Origin: Kitasatospora mediocidica KCTC 9733
Lineage (GTDB): Bacteria; Actinomycetota; Actinomycetes; Streptomycetales; Streptomycetaceae
Length of the DNA stretch: 64,000 nucleotides
NCBI RefSeq assembly: GCF_000744225.1
Contig: NZ_JQLN01000005.1
Coordinates: forward strand, 1,240,001-1,304,000
Reading direction: 5' to 3'
Shown here: in pieces, positions 33,206 to 41,483 of the stretch
Layout: each line of letters opens with the position of its first letter
Numbering within the stretch: position 1 is the first letter of the stretch
Notes under the pieces: generated by a model
What the model was told of the DNA's origin: nothing
Seen by the model: only the letters and a program-made list of their open reading frames with translations
Database searches by the model: none
Translations under genes and position numbers: made by a program

Positions 33206-34093
33206 ATGCGTCTGAGCACAGTGATCCTCCCCATCCACCGGTGGAACGAGGGACAGAAGATCTGGCGGCGGGCCGAGGACCTCGGGTTCCATGCCGCGTA
33301 CACCTATGACCACCTCTCCTGGCGGTCCTTCCGGCAGGAGACCTGGTTCGGGGCGGTGCCGACGCTGACGGCGGCCGCCACCGCGACCGAGCGGATCCGG
33401 CTGGGCACGCTCGTGACGTCGCCGAACTTCCGGCACCCCGTGACGCTGGCCAAGGAGCTGCTGACGGTCGACGACGTGTCCGGCGGGCGGCTGACCGTGG
33501 GGATCGGGGCCGGCGGGGACGGGTTCGACGCGACGGCGATGGGGCAGGAGGCGTGGACGCCGAAGGAGCGGGCGGACCGGCTCGGGGAGTTCCTGCCGTT
33601 GCTGGACCGGCTGCTGACCGAGGACGCCACGACCGCCGAGGGCCGCTACTACTCGGCCGTCGAGGCGCGGAACATCCCCGGCTGCGTGCAGCGGCCGCGG
33701 GTGCCGTTCTACGTGGCGGCCACCGGCCCGCGCGGGCTGCGGCTGGCGGCGGAGTACGGGCAGGGCTGGGTCACCTACGGTGACGCGCGAGGCCCGGCGG
33801 ACGTGCCCGTGGCGCAGGCCCCGGCGGTGATCGCGGGACAGCTCGCCAAGCTCACCGCTGCCTGCGAGGCGCAGGGCCGGGACGTGAACGAGCTGGAGAA
33901 GATGCTGTTGCAGGGCTCGACGGCCGAACGCCCGCTCGCCTCGCTGGACGCCTTCGTCGACTGGGCGGGCACCTACCGGGAGTTGGGGATCACCGAGTTG
34001 GTGATCCACTGGCCGGTGCCCGACTCGATCTTCGAGAACGACCTCACGGTCTTCGAGCGGATCGCCACCGAGGGCCTGGCACAGCTGGGTTGA
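33206..34093 (+). CDS. LLM-class flavin/F420-dependent oxidoreductase
   Basis: 295 aa, ATG at 33206. The bacterial luciferase-like TIM barrel pattern is clear: FHAAYTYDHLSWRSF, TLTAAATATERIRLGTLVTSPNFRHPVTLAKELLTVDDVSGGRLTVGIGAGG broken by short loops, and PFYVAATGPRGLRLAAEYGQGWV. The family uses F420H2 or FMNH2 on diverse substrates. No linked partner genes except the divergent vapBC. It ends before a strong hairpin. Confidence 0.88.
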   Translation: MRLSTVILPIHRWNEGQKIWRRAEDLGFHAAYTYDHLSWRSFRQETWFGAVPTLTAAATATERIRLGTLVTSPNFRHPVTLAKELLTVDDVSGGRLTVGIGAGGDGFDATAMGQEAWTPKERADRLGEFLPLLDRLLTEDATTAEGRYYSAVEARNIPGCVQRPRVPFYVAATGPRGLRLAAEYGQGWVTYGDARGPADVPVAQAPAVIAGQLAKLTAACEAQGRDVNELEKMLLQGSTAERPLASLDAFVDWAGTYRELGITELVIHWPVPDSIFENDLTVFERIATEGLAQLG

Positions 34094-34100
34094 CCGCTCC

Positions 34101-34130
34101 GGCCGGAGCTCTCGCCCGAGAGCTCCGGCC
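34101..34130. terminator. Bidirectional hairpin terminator after the LLM gene
   Basis: Perfect 14-bp inverted repeat (34101-34114, 34117-34130) with a 2-nt gap, 7 nt after the LLM stop and between two converging genes. Confidence 0.8.
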
Positions 34131-34175
34131 CGCGGTCAGCCGGCCCGCGGTCAGCCGGCCTGCGGTCAGCCGGCC
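34131..34175. repeat. 15-bp tandem repeat, 3 copies
   Basis: Units at 34131-34145, 34146-34160 and 34161-34175, nearly identical, immediately after the terminator stem and overlapping the last codons of the DUF6159-like gene. Confidence 0.88.
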
Positions 34176-34927
34176 CGGTCCGTCACGGCACGGTGGTAGA
34201 GCGTCATCCGGTAGGCGCCCGACACCGCGGAGGAGAGGATGCCCGCCAGCAGGAACAGGGTCAGCACCGAGCCGGCCGCGGCGAACATGACCGCGGGACT
34301 GTCCGACTCGACCGCGACGATCATCGCCGACACACCGGCCAGCAACACCACCACGGTCGTCACGAACAGCCGCACCCCGCCGGCCACCCAGGAGCCGAGC
34401 TCCCGGCGGCCGAGCAGCAGCGAGCGCCGCAGACTGGGCAGCAGCCCGCCACCCTCGACGACGATCACCGGCAGCACGAAGAACGTCAGCAACGACCAGG
34501 ACAGACCGGCCAGTTCGAAGATCAACGACAGCCCGACGGTGGACTCCAGCACCCTCAGCAGGAGGCCCAGGGTGGAGCCCAGCGCACTCCACCCCACCAG
34601 CGTCGGCAACCGCCCTGCCACCGACCGCAGCGACGTCCCGATCGCCGGCCGACCGCCGGCCAGCAGGCCGTGCACGGAGTGCAGCAGCGCCGCGCTGAAG
34701 TAGGTCCCCACGCAGGACAGCAGGGCCAACAGCACGACCAGCCCGGCCGACTGAGCCGTCGTCGGCGTCTGCCCCTGCTCCACCCGCTGCCAGACACCGC
34801 TCAGCGGCACGACCCACGCCGCGAGCAGGACGAGCGCGAGGGCAGCCACGCTCAACGCCGGGAAGCACAGCAGCGCGGGCCGGCGGCGGATGACCCGCGC
34901 AGCCGTTCGAACTACCCCTGAGCGCAC
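34166..34927 (-). CDS. DUF6159-like multi-pass membrane protein
   Basis: 253 aa from GTG at 34927. Six hydrophobic segments, including LLCFPALSVAALALVLLAAW near the start, LVVLLALLSCVGTYFSAALL, LLTFFVLPVIVVEG and a C-terminal VLTLFLLAGILSSAV. The loop LLPSLRRSLLLGRRELGSW, with a basic cluster after the VIVVEG motif, matches the pattern of the DUF6159 family of membrane proteins. No transport or enzymatic motif. Stands alone, monocistronic. Confidence 0.75.
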   Translation of the reverse strand: MRSGVVRTAARVIRRRPALLCFPALSVAALALVLLAAWVVPLSGVWQRVEQGQTPTTAQSAGLVVLLALLSCVGTYFSAALLHSVHGLLAGGRPAIGTSLRSVAGRLPTLVGWSALGSTLGLLLRVLESTVGLSLIFELAGLSWSLLTFFVLPVIVVEGGGLLPSLRRSLLLGRRELGSWVAGGVRLFVTTVVVLLAGVSAMIVAVESDSPAVMFAAAGSVLTLFLLAGILSSAVSGAYRMTLYHRAVTDRAG

Positions 34928-35110
34928 TGCCCCACCCCTCGTCGATCACCTGAGCACACAGTTCTACCGCAGAGGACATCGCACGGGACCGCCGCCCCTG
35001 GGCCTGGCTGATCACGCGCGGACCGCCTCTGCTATCAATGGCCAGTCCGCGCGCGCGGACAGCGCCCCGGCCGGAGTGGCCGGACGCGTCCAGAGGGGGA
35101 GCACACAAGC

Positions 35111-38029
35111 ATGTCCATCAGAGAGTTCAGATCTCAGCGGGGTCTGCGCCGCTGGGTGGCGGTCGCCGCGGTGACGATGGCGATGATCGCCTCGGCCGGC
35201 ACCGCCGCGACGGCGACCGCGGCGACGGGCGCGCCCAGCGCCGCGCCCACAGCCGGCACACCCACGACCAGCACGCCGAAGGCCATCAGCACCGCGCCGA
35301 AGGCCGCCGCGGCCAAGCCGCACATCTCCCTGCCCGAGCAGCACGACCTGTCGGGTGCGTTCGTCCCCGCCGGGCCGACCCGGCTGCTCGACACCCGCGA
35401 CGGCACCGGAACACACGGCCTCGTCAAGCCGGTGGGCAACAACCCGCTGCTGCTCGACGTCTCCCAGGTCACCGGCAACCCGTCCGTCACACCCACCGCC
35501 GTCGTCCTCAACGTCACGGTCACCAGCCCCACCTCGGCCGGATTCCTGACCGTCTACCCGTACGGCGGGAACGTCCCCGGGACGTCGAACCTCAACTTCA
35601 CCGCCGGGCAGACCGTCGCCAACCAGGTCACCGTCCCCGTCGGCACCAACGGCCTCATCGGCATCGCCAACTTCGCCGGCACCGCCGACGTCATCGCCGA
35701 CCTCGCCGGCTACTACACCCTCGACAAGGCCGCCGCCACCTACGTCGCCGACGGCCCCGCCCGCGTCCTGGACACCCGCGACGGCACCGGCACCGCCGGC
35801 CACCCCGCACCCATCGGCACCGGCAAGAGCGTCGCCCTCCAGATCGCCGGCGTCGCCGGCGTCCCCGCCACCGGCGTCACCGCCGTCACCCTCAACGTGA
35901 CCGCCACCGACACCAGCAGCCAGGGCTTCCTCACCGTCTACCCCGACGGCAAGAGCGTCCCCACCGCCTCCAACCTCAACTTCCTCGCCGGCCAGACCGT
36001 CCCCAACCTCGTCACCGTCCCCGTCGGCGCCGACGGCAAGGTCGACTTCTACAACTTCGCCGGCACCACCGACGTCGTCGCCGACCTCGCCGGCTACTAC
36101 CTCGCCGGCGCCCCGCAGACCGGCGGCGTCTTCCGCACCCTGGACGCCCCCACCCGGCTGCTCGACACCCGCGACGGCACCGGCACCAGCGGCAAGGCCG
36201 CCCCGATCGGCACCGGCAAGAGCATCGGCCTCCAGGTCGCCGGCAACGCCGGCATCCCGGCCGCCAACGTCACCGCCGTCGTCCTCAACGTCACGGTCAC
36301 CAACGCCAGCAGCCAGGGCTTCCTCACCGTCTACCCCGACGGCAAGAGCGTCCCCACCGCCTCCAACCTCAACTTCCTGGCCGGCCAGACCGTCCCCAAC
36401 CTCGTCACCGTCCCCGTCGGGGCGGACGGCAAGGTCGACTTCTACAACTTCGCCGGCACCACCGACGTCATCGCCGACGTCTTCGGCTACTTCAGCGCGG
36501 GCGACCAACTCGCCCTGACCTCACTGAACTTCGCCACACCCACCGTCGACGCCTCGGCCGGCTACACCCCGGTCGCCGTCAACTGGACGCTCACCGACTC
36601 CAACCCGGCCGCCACCCAGACCGGCGGCGAGATCGTCATCCGCCAGCAGGGCAGCACCCCCGACACCTACATCGGCCAGCCCTACGTCGTCGACTACCTC
36701 TCGACGCAGGACATGTCCAGCTTCGGTGGAGCCAAGCTGGTCTCCGGCAGCGCCGCCAACTCCAGCTACTCCTACACCTTCTCCGTCCCGCGCTACGCGG
36801 CGTCGGCAACCGCCAAGTGGGCCGTCACCCTGGTCAGCGCCTTCGAGAACGCCTCGCAGCAGCAGCTGGTCCTGGCCGGCTCCGCCCTCAGCGGCTACGG
36901 CGACGTCCTTACCGCCACCGAGGCCGTCTCGACAGTGACGCCGAGCTACGACAACAGCCTCGCCCTGGTTTCGAACACGGCCGGCGCGCCCGCCTACCTG
37001 TACGACGGTGCCAACAACTCGGCGCTGTACTCGATCACCGTGCAGGACCAGCAGTCCGGCCTCGGGCAGGGCACCCTGACCCTCTCCGGCCCGGGCGGCC
37101 GCACGCTGAGCTCGACCTTCGCCGAGATGAACGACGAGGGCCAGCAGTACGGACCGTGCCATCAGCAGATCACCGACGCCTCCTGCTACGTCACCGTGGT
37201 CTTCCCCGCCGGTACCCCGGCCGGGGTGTGGACGGTGTCCGCGCTCTCGCTGACCAACAACGCGGGCCAGACCCAGACCTTCAACAACCTCAACGCGGTG
37301 CCGCTGACGGTCACCTCGAACAGCACGCTCAGCGCGGACCACTTCACCGCCACCCCGAACCCGGTCAACTCCTGGGCGGGGAACACTCCGTTCCAGATCT
37401 CCATGCACATCAACGGTGCACAGGGCGGCGTCCAGACGGTCCAGGTCTTCTCGACCGGCGGCTGCTCGGTGGAGTCGGCCACGCCGACCCACAACGCTGA
37501 CGGCAGCTACTCGGTGTCGGGGACCATGAACCAGTCGCGGAACGGCCAGGCGTCCTCCTGCCTCGTGGCGGGAATCAGCATCCTCGACGGCGCGGGCAAC
37601 GTGGCGCTCTACGGCTCGGACTTCGCCGCGCCGGATCCCGGACTGAACATCAAGGGCGTCGCAGACACCACCCCGCCGACCGTCACCTCGGCCGCGCTGA
37701 ACGTCACCAGCATCGCCCAGAGCAAGGCCTCGACGCAGTCGTTCGTCGTCACCGCCAAGGTCAACTCCCCGACCGCGCCGGTCGTCGGGTTCAGCAGCTA
37801 CCTCTACGACAGCACCGGCGCCGTCGTGGGCCAGTCGTCGGGCGGCGCCAGCCAGGGGCCGGACGGCACGGTCACCTTCGGCGTCTACCTGCCGAACCCG
37901 ATCGCGGTCGGCACCTACACCGTCGGCTTCAGCCTCAACGACGCCGGCTGGCTCAGCAGCTCCTACGGGATGCCCGGCAAGCCGGCCGTCCCGGGCGGAC
38001 CGGTCACCCTGACGATCACCGCAGGCTGA
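35111..38029 (+). CDS. Large secreted repeat protein A
   Basis: 972 aa. Twin-Arg-like n-region and hydrophobic segment (WVAVAAVTMAMIASAGTAA) form a signal peptide, followed by an Ala/Thr/Pro linker. Three repeats of about 118-130 residues (roughly 85-202, 211-332, 345-462) each start (T/A)RLLDTRDGTG, contain VVLNVTVT, GFLTVYP and SNLNF(T/L)AGQTV, and end DV(I/V)AD(L/V)(A/F)GY(Y/F). They probably form beta-rich domains for surface binding. The C-terminal half looks like Ig-like beta-sandwiches. It has no anchor motif, so it is likely exported into the medium or held non-covalently. The paralogue is at 42528-44570. Enzyme activity not evident. Confidence 0.8.
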   Translation: MSIREFRSQRGLRRWVAVAAVTMAMIASAGTAATATAATGAPSAAPTAGTPTTSTPKAISTAPKAAAAKPHISLPEQHDLSGAFVPAGPTRLLDTRDGTGTHGLVKPVGNNPLLLDVSQVTGNPSVTPTAVVLNVTVTSPTSAGFLTVYPYGGNVPGTSNLNFTAGQTVANQVTVPVGTNGLIGIANFAGTADVIADLAGYYTLDKAAATYVADGPARVLDTRDGTGTAGHPAPIGTGKSVALQIAGVAGVPATGVTAVTLNVTATDTSSQGFLTVYPDGKSVPTASNLNFLAGQTVPNLVTVPVGADGKVDFYNFAGTTDVVADLAGYYLAGAPQTGGVFRTLDAPTRLLDTRDGTGTSGKAAPIGTGKSIGLQVAGNAGIPAANVTAVVLNVTVTNASSQGFLTVYPDGKSVPTASNLNFLAGQTVPNLVTVPVGADGKVDFYNFAGTTDVIADVFGYFSAGDQLALTSLNFATPTVDASAGYTPVAVNWTLTDSNPAATQTGGEIVIRQQGSTPDTYIGQPYVVDYLSTQDMSSFGGAKLVSGSAANSSYSYTFSVPRYAASATAKWAVTLVSAFENASQQQLVLAGSALSGYGDVLTATEAVSTVTPSYDNSLALVSNTAGAPAYLYDGANNSALYSITVQDQQSGLGQGTLTLSGPGGRTLSSTFAEMNDEGQQYGPCHQQITDASCYVTVVFPAGTPAGVWTVSALSLTNNAGQTQTFNNLNAVPLTVTSNSTLSADHFTATPNPVNSWAGNTPFQISMHINGAQGGVQTVQVFSTGGCSVESATPTHNADGSYSVSGTMNQSRNGQASSCLVAGISILDGAGNVALYGSDFAAPDPGLNIKGVADTTPPTVTSAALNVTSIAQSKASTQSFVVTAKVNSPTAPVVGFSSYLYDSTGAVVGQSSGGASQGPDGTVTFGVYLPNPIAVGTYTVGFSLNDAGWLSSSYGMPGKPAVPGGPVTLTITAG
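35914..36469 (+). repeat. Near-identical 163-bp direct repeat within secreted protein A
   Basis: 35914-36076 and 36307-36469 differ at only about three positions although the flanking parts of the same protein repeats have diverged. The offset is 393 bp (131 codons). This suggests recent duplication or gene conversion between repeat units 2 and 3. Confidence 0.85.
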
Positions 38030-38041
38030 CGCCGCAGCACT

Positions 38042-38090
38042 GAACGACTGTGGGACCAGGCCCGAACAGGGCCTGGTCCCACAGTCGTTC
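38042..38090. terminator. Perfect 22-bp hairpin terminator
   Basis: Arms 38042-38063 and 38069-38090 are exactly complementary with a 5-nt loop (GAACA). It sits between the converging repeat-protein and PAP2-like genes and is the longest perfect stem in the window. Confidence 0.9.
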
Positions 38091-38104
38091 GGCGGCGCCG
38101 CGGA

Positions 38105-38698
38105 TCAGCGCAGGGCGAGGAAGGTCGCGACGGCGACTGCGGCGCCCAGCACCGTGCCGACCAGCACCTGGGCGAGGGTGTGGTCCTTCAGCTCCACCCG
38201 CGACCAGCCCACCACGGCCACCAGCGGGTAGAGCACGAGCATCCAGGGCCCGTACGCGATCACCAGCATCGCGATCGCGCCGGAGGACACCGCCGTGTGC
38301 ACGCTGACCTTCCAGAACACCGTGACGGCCAGGATGACCACCAGCGCGGCCAGCATCGCCGCGACCAGCGCCACCATCTCGGACGGCGCGTGGCCCACCA
38401 GCATCAGGGCCATCCCGCAGATCACCGAGGCCATGATCAGCGGGATGACGACCAGCCGGTCCTGCCGGCGGCGGACGTGCCGGTCGCCCCAGTGGCCGCG
38501 CCGCTCACCGGCCTTGATCAGCAGGATCGGGATGACGCCCGAGAAGAGCGCGGCCTCCAGGCCCCAGCCGACGCCGACCAGGCGCTGTGCGTGCCAGCCC
38601 ATCAGCAGGGTGACGGCGATGATCCAGTTCTTGGGTTCGAGGCCGTCGGTGATCAGGCGGGCGGGGCGGGACTCCACCGGGTGGGCGGGTGCGGTCAC
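38105..38698 (-). CDS. PAP2-like membrane protein with degenerate active site
   Basis: 197 aa from GTG at 38698, coupled by GTGA to the upstream gene. Four to five TM segments. The region VFWKVSVHTAVSSGAIAM resembles PAP2 motif 2 (PSGH) but has SSGA instead, while motif 3 is kept as WSRVELKDHTLAQVLVG (SRxxxxxH spacing). Phosphatase activity is therefore uncertain. Last gene of the XRE / ImmA-IrrE / MAB_1171c-like group. Confidence 0.72.
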   Translation of the reverse strand: MTAPAHPVESRPARLITDGLEPKNWIIAVTLLMGWHAQRLVGVGWGLEAALFSGVIPILLIKAGERRGHWGDRHVRRRQDRLVVIPLIMASVICGMALMLVGHAPSEMVALVAAMLAALVVILAVTVFWKVSVHTAVSSGAIAMLVIAYGPWMLVLYPLVAVVGWSRVELKDHTLAQVLVGTVLGAAVAVATFLALR

Positions 38699-39930
38699 GG
38701 GATGTCCTGGAGTTCGTGGTCGGTGAGGTCGTGGTCGGTAACGTCGGTGGTATCCGTGGCCGTGGAGCGCGCGAACGCCTCGGCGGCGGTGGAGCGGTAG
38801 GCCTCGGCGAGCCGGAGCAGCCGGCGGGTCTCGGAGGCGAAGTCGAGCTCGGCGAAGCTGCTGCCGACGGTCGGCACCGGCCCGCTCTCAGCGGTACGGC
38901 CTTCGGGGGTACGGCCCTCGGGGGTACGCCCGGCCAACCGGGCCTCGCGGGCCGCGCGCAGCCAGTACGCCTCGGCCGCCACCGCCAGCTCGTCGCCGTG
39001 CAGACCGGACCGCTCGGCGCAGCGCCGGGCCCGCTCGCGCACCTGCGCGGAAGCGTGCGGGGCCAGCACGAGGGCGGCGTCGCGGATCTCGATCACCAGG
39101 CGGTGCAGCCGCACCCGGGGACCGTGGCCGAGGCTCGCGGTGAGCACGACGTCGGGCACCGCGCCGGTGAGCGAGACCCACAGGCCGCGGATCCGGCGGG
39201 CGGTGCGCCAGTCCCGCAGGCCGTGCCAGGCGACGCCGACGGCCGGGATCGCGTTGCCGACCAGGATCAGCGTGATGGCGGTCAGCTCGACGCCGTCCAG
39301 CACCGACTGACCCACGAACAACGCGCGCCCGCACAGGTGCAGGACCACCTCGCAGCAGCGCAGCGACGCGTAGCAGACGCCGACGGCGGTGCCCGCGCCG
39401 AGCACCCGCAGACCGGTCCGCAGCCAGCCGGCCCCGGCGCGCCGGGCGTACGTCCAGAAGAGCCAGCCGGCCACCGCCATCGAGGCGCCGAGGTAGCCGT
39501 TGAAGACCAGCGCGTACGCGTCGGCGGGCACCGAAGCGCGGTAGGCCTGGTAGAAGTCGGCCACCTCGGTGGGCTGCCGGACCTGGGCGAAGGCGGTGGT
39601 CAGCGCGGCCAGCACGGCGAGGCCGACGGCCAGATGCGGCTTGCGGACGCGCGGGGCCAGGTCGGGCCGGGCCATGCCGGCCACGAAGGAGAGCACGGCC
39701 GCGCAGGCGACGATGCCGATCTGGTTCTTGAACAGCACGGCGAGGTTGTGCACACCGCTGGACGCGTCGATCCGGCTGCCGACGCCCGGCACTCCGACGG
39801 TGCTGGCGAGGGTCAGAGCGGCGAACGCCGTCCACAGCGCCCGCTGCTTGGGCACCCGCACGGCGGACGGCAGGCGCCAGGCGGTGACCGTCCAGAGCAT
39901 GGCCAGCACGACGAGCTTGGCGGTGCTCAT
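38695..39930 (-). CDS. MAB_1171c-like (DUF6545-type) integral membrane protein
   Basis: 411 aa. The first about 240 residues contain seven hydrophobic segments. The cytoplasmic C-terminal region (about 250-411) is helical and charged, with LHRLVIEIRDAALVLAPHAS and ERSGLHGDELAVAAEAYWL. This layout fits the 'MAB_1171c family putative transporter', which in actinobacteria is usually encoded beside an ImmA/IrrE-like metallopeptidase and an XRE regulator, exactly as here. No biochemical role is established for the family. Confidence 0.75.
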   Translation of the reverse strand: MSTAKLVVLAMLWTVTAWRLPSAVRVPKQRALWTAFAALTLASTVGVPGVGSRIDASSGVHNLAVLFKNQIGIVACAAVLSFVAGMARPDLAPRVRKPHLAVGLAVLAALTTAFAQVRQPTEVADFYQAYRASVPADAYALVFNGYLGASMAVAGWLFWTYARRAGAGWLRTGLRVLGAGTAVGVCYASLRCCEVVLHLCGRALFVGQSVLDGVELTAITLILVGNAIPAVGVAWHGLRDWRTARRIRGLWVSLTGAVPDVVLTASLGHGPRVRLHRLVIEIRDAALVLAPHASAQVRERARRCAERSGLHGDELAVAAEAYWLRAAREARLAGRTPEGRTPEGRTAESGPVPTVGSSFAELDFASETRRLLRLAEAYRSTAAEAFARSTATDTTDVTDHDLTDHELQDIP

Positions 39931-39964
39931 CGCCCGGCCCCCGGATTCGTTGTGCTCATCGTGT

Positions 39965-40561
39965 TCATATGCTGCGGATCGGATGGCCGAAGGCGTCGTC
40001 CAGCCGGGCCAGGACGTCGGCGGAGTCCGGCGAGGCGCGGTGGGCGCCGGCCCGGGTGGCGCGCTCCAGGATCAGGGTGGCCAGCGACTCCGCCTCGGTC
40101 TCCTGGCGGCTGCTGTACCCGCTGCGGGCCAGCAGGCTGAGCACCCGGTCCGTGGAGAGCCCGAGCTCGCGGTCGGCTGCGCGTCCGGCGGCCTGCTCAG
40201 CGGCCCGGACGGCGTCCCGGACCGCGCGGACCCGGTCGGCCTCGGCGCGCAGCGCGTCCGCCGGGCCCTGCGGCGAGGCGTGGTCGAGCAGCATGTGCGA
40301 GATCTCGTGCAGGACGATCTGGGTCTTCAGGATCGGCTCGGCTCCGGCCTCGTAGAAGACCAGGTCGACGGTGTCCAGGCCGAGCCACATCCCGCACGGC
40401 AGTTCGGCGGCGACGGCACCCTCCAACGCCACCAGGCGCAGCGGACGGCCGCGCCGCCGCGCGATGCCCTCGCAGAACTCCGCCAGGTCGAAGGGGCGCG
40501 GGACGGCCAGCTGCTCGGCCAGAGCAGTGAACCGGTCACCCGAACGGCTGCGCCACTTCAC
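39965..40561 (-). CDS. ImmA/IrrE-like (COG2856-type) zinc metallopeptidase
   Basis: 198 aa. The zinc motif HExxH is intact (VLHEISHMLLDH), and a downstream Glu-rich helix (RQETEAESLATLIL) supplies the usual third ligand. ImmA/IrrE-type peptidases cleave XRE-type repressors after a signal, de-repressing mobile or stress genes. The XRE gene lies just upstream on the same strand. No signal peptide, so cytoplasmic. Confidence 0.82.
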   Translation of the reverse strand: MKWRSRSGDRFTALAEQLAVPRPFDLAEFCEGIARRRGRPLRLVALEGAVAAELPCGMWLGLDTVDLVFYEAGAEPILKTQIVLHEISHMLLDHASPQGPADALRAEADRVRAVRDAVRAAEQAAGRAADRELGLSTDRVLSLLARSGYSSRQETEAESLATLILERATRAGAHRASPDSADVLARLDDAFGHPIRSI

Positions 40562-40608
40562 GGGTGCCCTGCCCCTCTGGTGTCGTCCGAGAGTGATCGG
40601 ACAGTAGC

Positions 40609-40618
40609 TTAGACGGAC
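40609..40618. promoter_or_regulatory. TTAGACGGAC element upstream of the metallopeptidase gene
   Basis: Related elements occur upstream of the XRE gene (TTAGACGAC at 41293-41301, ATAGACGGC at 41388-41396). The shared core TAGACGRC suggests a common operator for the XRE protein, but this is based on three sites only. Confidence 0.35.
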
Positions 40619-40644
40619 CGCAGCGACCGTACCCCCGCCCGACG

Positions 40645-40692
40645 GCGGTCAGGCACGTCGGCGGTCAGGCACGTCGGCGGTCAGGCACGTCG
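40645..40692. repeat. 16-bp tandem repeat, 3 perfect copies
   Basis: Copies at 40645-40660, 40661-40676 and 40677-40692 are identical. The third copy contains the XRE stop codon, so copy-number change would not alter the protein but would change the spacer to the metallopeptidase gene. Confidence 0.92.
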
Positions 40693-41214
40693 GCGGCGGG
40701 CGACCCGGCCGACCGCGGGCAGGCCCTCGACCACCCGCACCTGGTCGACGATCGCGCGCAGTCCCTTGAGCGCCTTCGGGGAGAGGCCGGCCAGCCGGAA
40801 CGCCACGGCCCGGATGTTGCTGTCGGCCAGCACCCCGGCGAGTTCGTCGACGGCCCCGGCCGCCGGGTCGACCGCGCCGGGCCGGCCGTCCGCCTCCGCG
40901 CCGAGCTTGAGCTCGCGCACCCGGGCGTCCACCAGCTCGGCCACCGTGTCGTCCAGGAAGTACGCCGCCGGGACGCCGAAGAAGGCGGCGATGACCTCCA
41001 GGGTGTTGACCGTCGGGTTGGTCTTCGCGCCGGTGCGGATCTGCTGGAGCGTGCCGTGCGACACGGTGGGCCCGCCCACCTCGGCCTGCCTGCGGATCGC
41101 GTGCGCCACCTCGTGATAGCTGAACGGGCCCCGGCCGGCCGGGTGGATCTCCTGGAAGAGGTGGTCGAGCTTCTCCGCGATGGTTCGTCGGCGGGCTGGG
41201 GTCTGCTCACCCAT
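40681..41214 (-). CDS. XRE-family transcriptional regulator
   Basis: 177 aa from ATG at 41214 (GGTGA 5 nt upstream); an in-frame ATG at 41238 also exists. HTH region about 25-90: FSYHEVAHAIRRQ, TVSHGTLQQIRTGAKTNPTVNTLEVIAAFFGVPAAYFLDD, typical of long actinobacterial XRE proteins with a Tyr-Phe-Leu after the HTH. The C-terminal part is helical (LKGLRAIVDQVRVVEGL). Paired with the following metallopeptidase, it is probably the repressor that gets cleaved or otherwise inactivated. Confidence 0.85.
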   Translation of the reverse strand: MGEQTPARRRTIAEKLDHLFQEIHPAGRGPFSYHEVAHAIRRQAEVGGPTVSHGTLQQIRTGAKTNPTVNTLEVIAAFFGVPAAYFLDDTVAELVDARVRELKLGAEADGRPGAVDPAAGAVDELAGVLADSNIRAVAFRLAGLSPKALKGLRAIVDQVRVVEGLPAVGRVARRRRA

Positions 41215-41374
41215 CGACGTCACCATTCCTTGGTCCACGGGCCTTCGACGGGCCTTCGACGATCTGTTCGGAAGGCCCCAGTATCCACTGAATTAGACGA
41301 CTGGCATGAACAGATTCCGAAATTTCCAGCAAGGTTGACAGGTCGGGTGGGGGACAGCGTATGTTCGAGCGCGC

Positions 41375-41396
41375 GCCGTCCAACAAAATAGACGGC
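41375..41396. promoter_or_regulatory. Inverted repeat GCCGTC-N10-GACGGC in the XRE upstream region
   Basis: Six-base arms (41375-41380, 41391-41396) flank an AT-rich spacer (CAACAAAATA). The right arm includes one of the TAGACGGC elements. Position about 160 bp upstream of the XRE start and about 90 bp upstream of the HAD gene makes it a candidate operator for either side. Confidence 0.35.
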
Positions 41397-41483
41397 GGTC
41401 GGGGCGGTACACGGTCACACGGGGGTTGACCGTGTGCCGCCACTTTTTCCGGTCGGTCCGGCGGCACCTGCGAGGATGGACGG

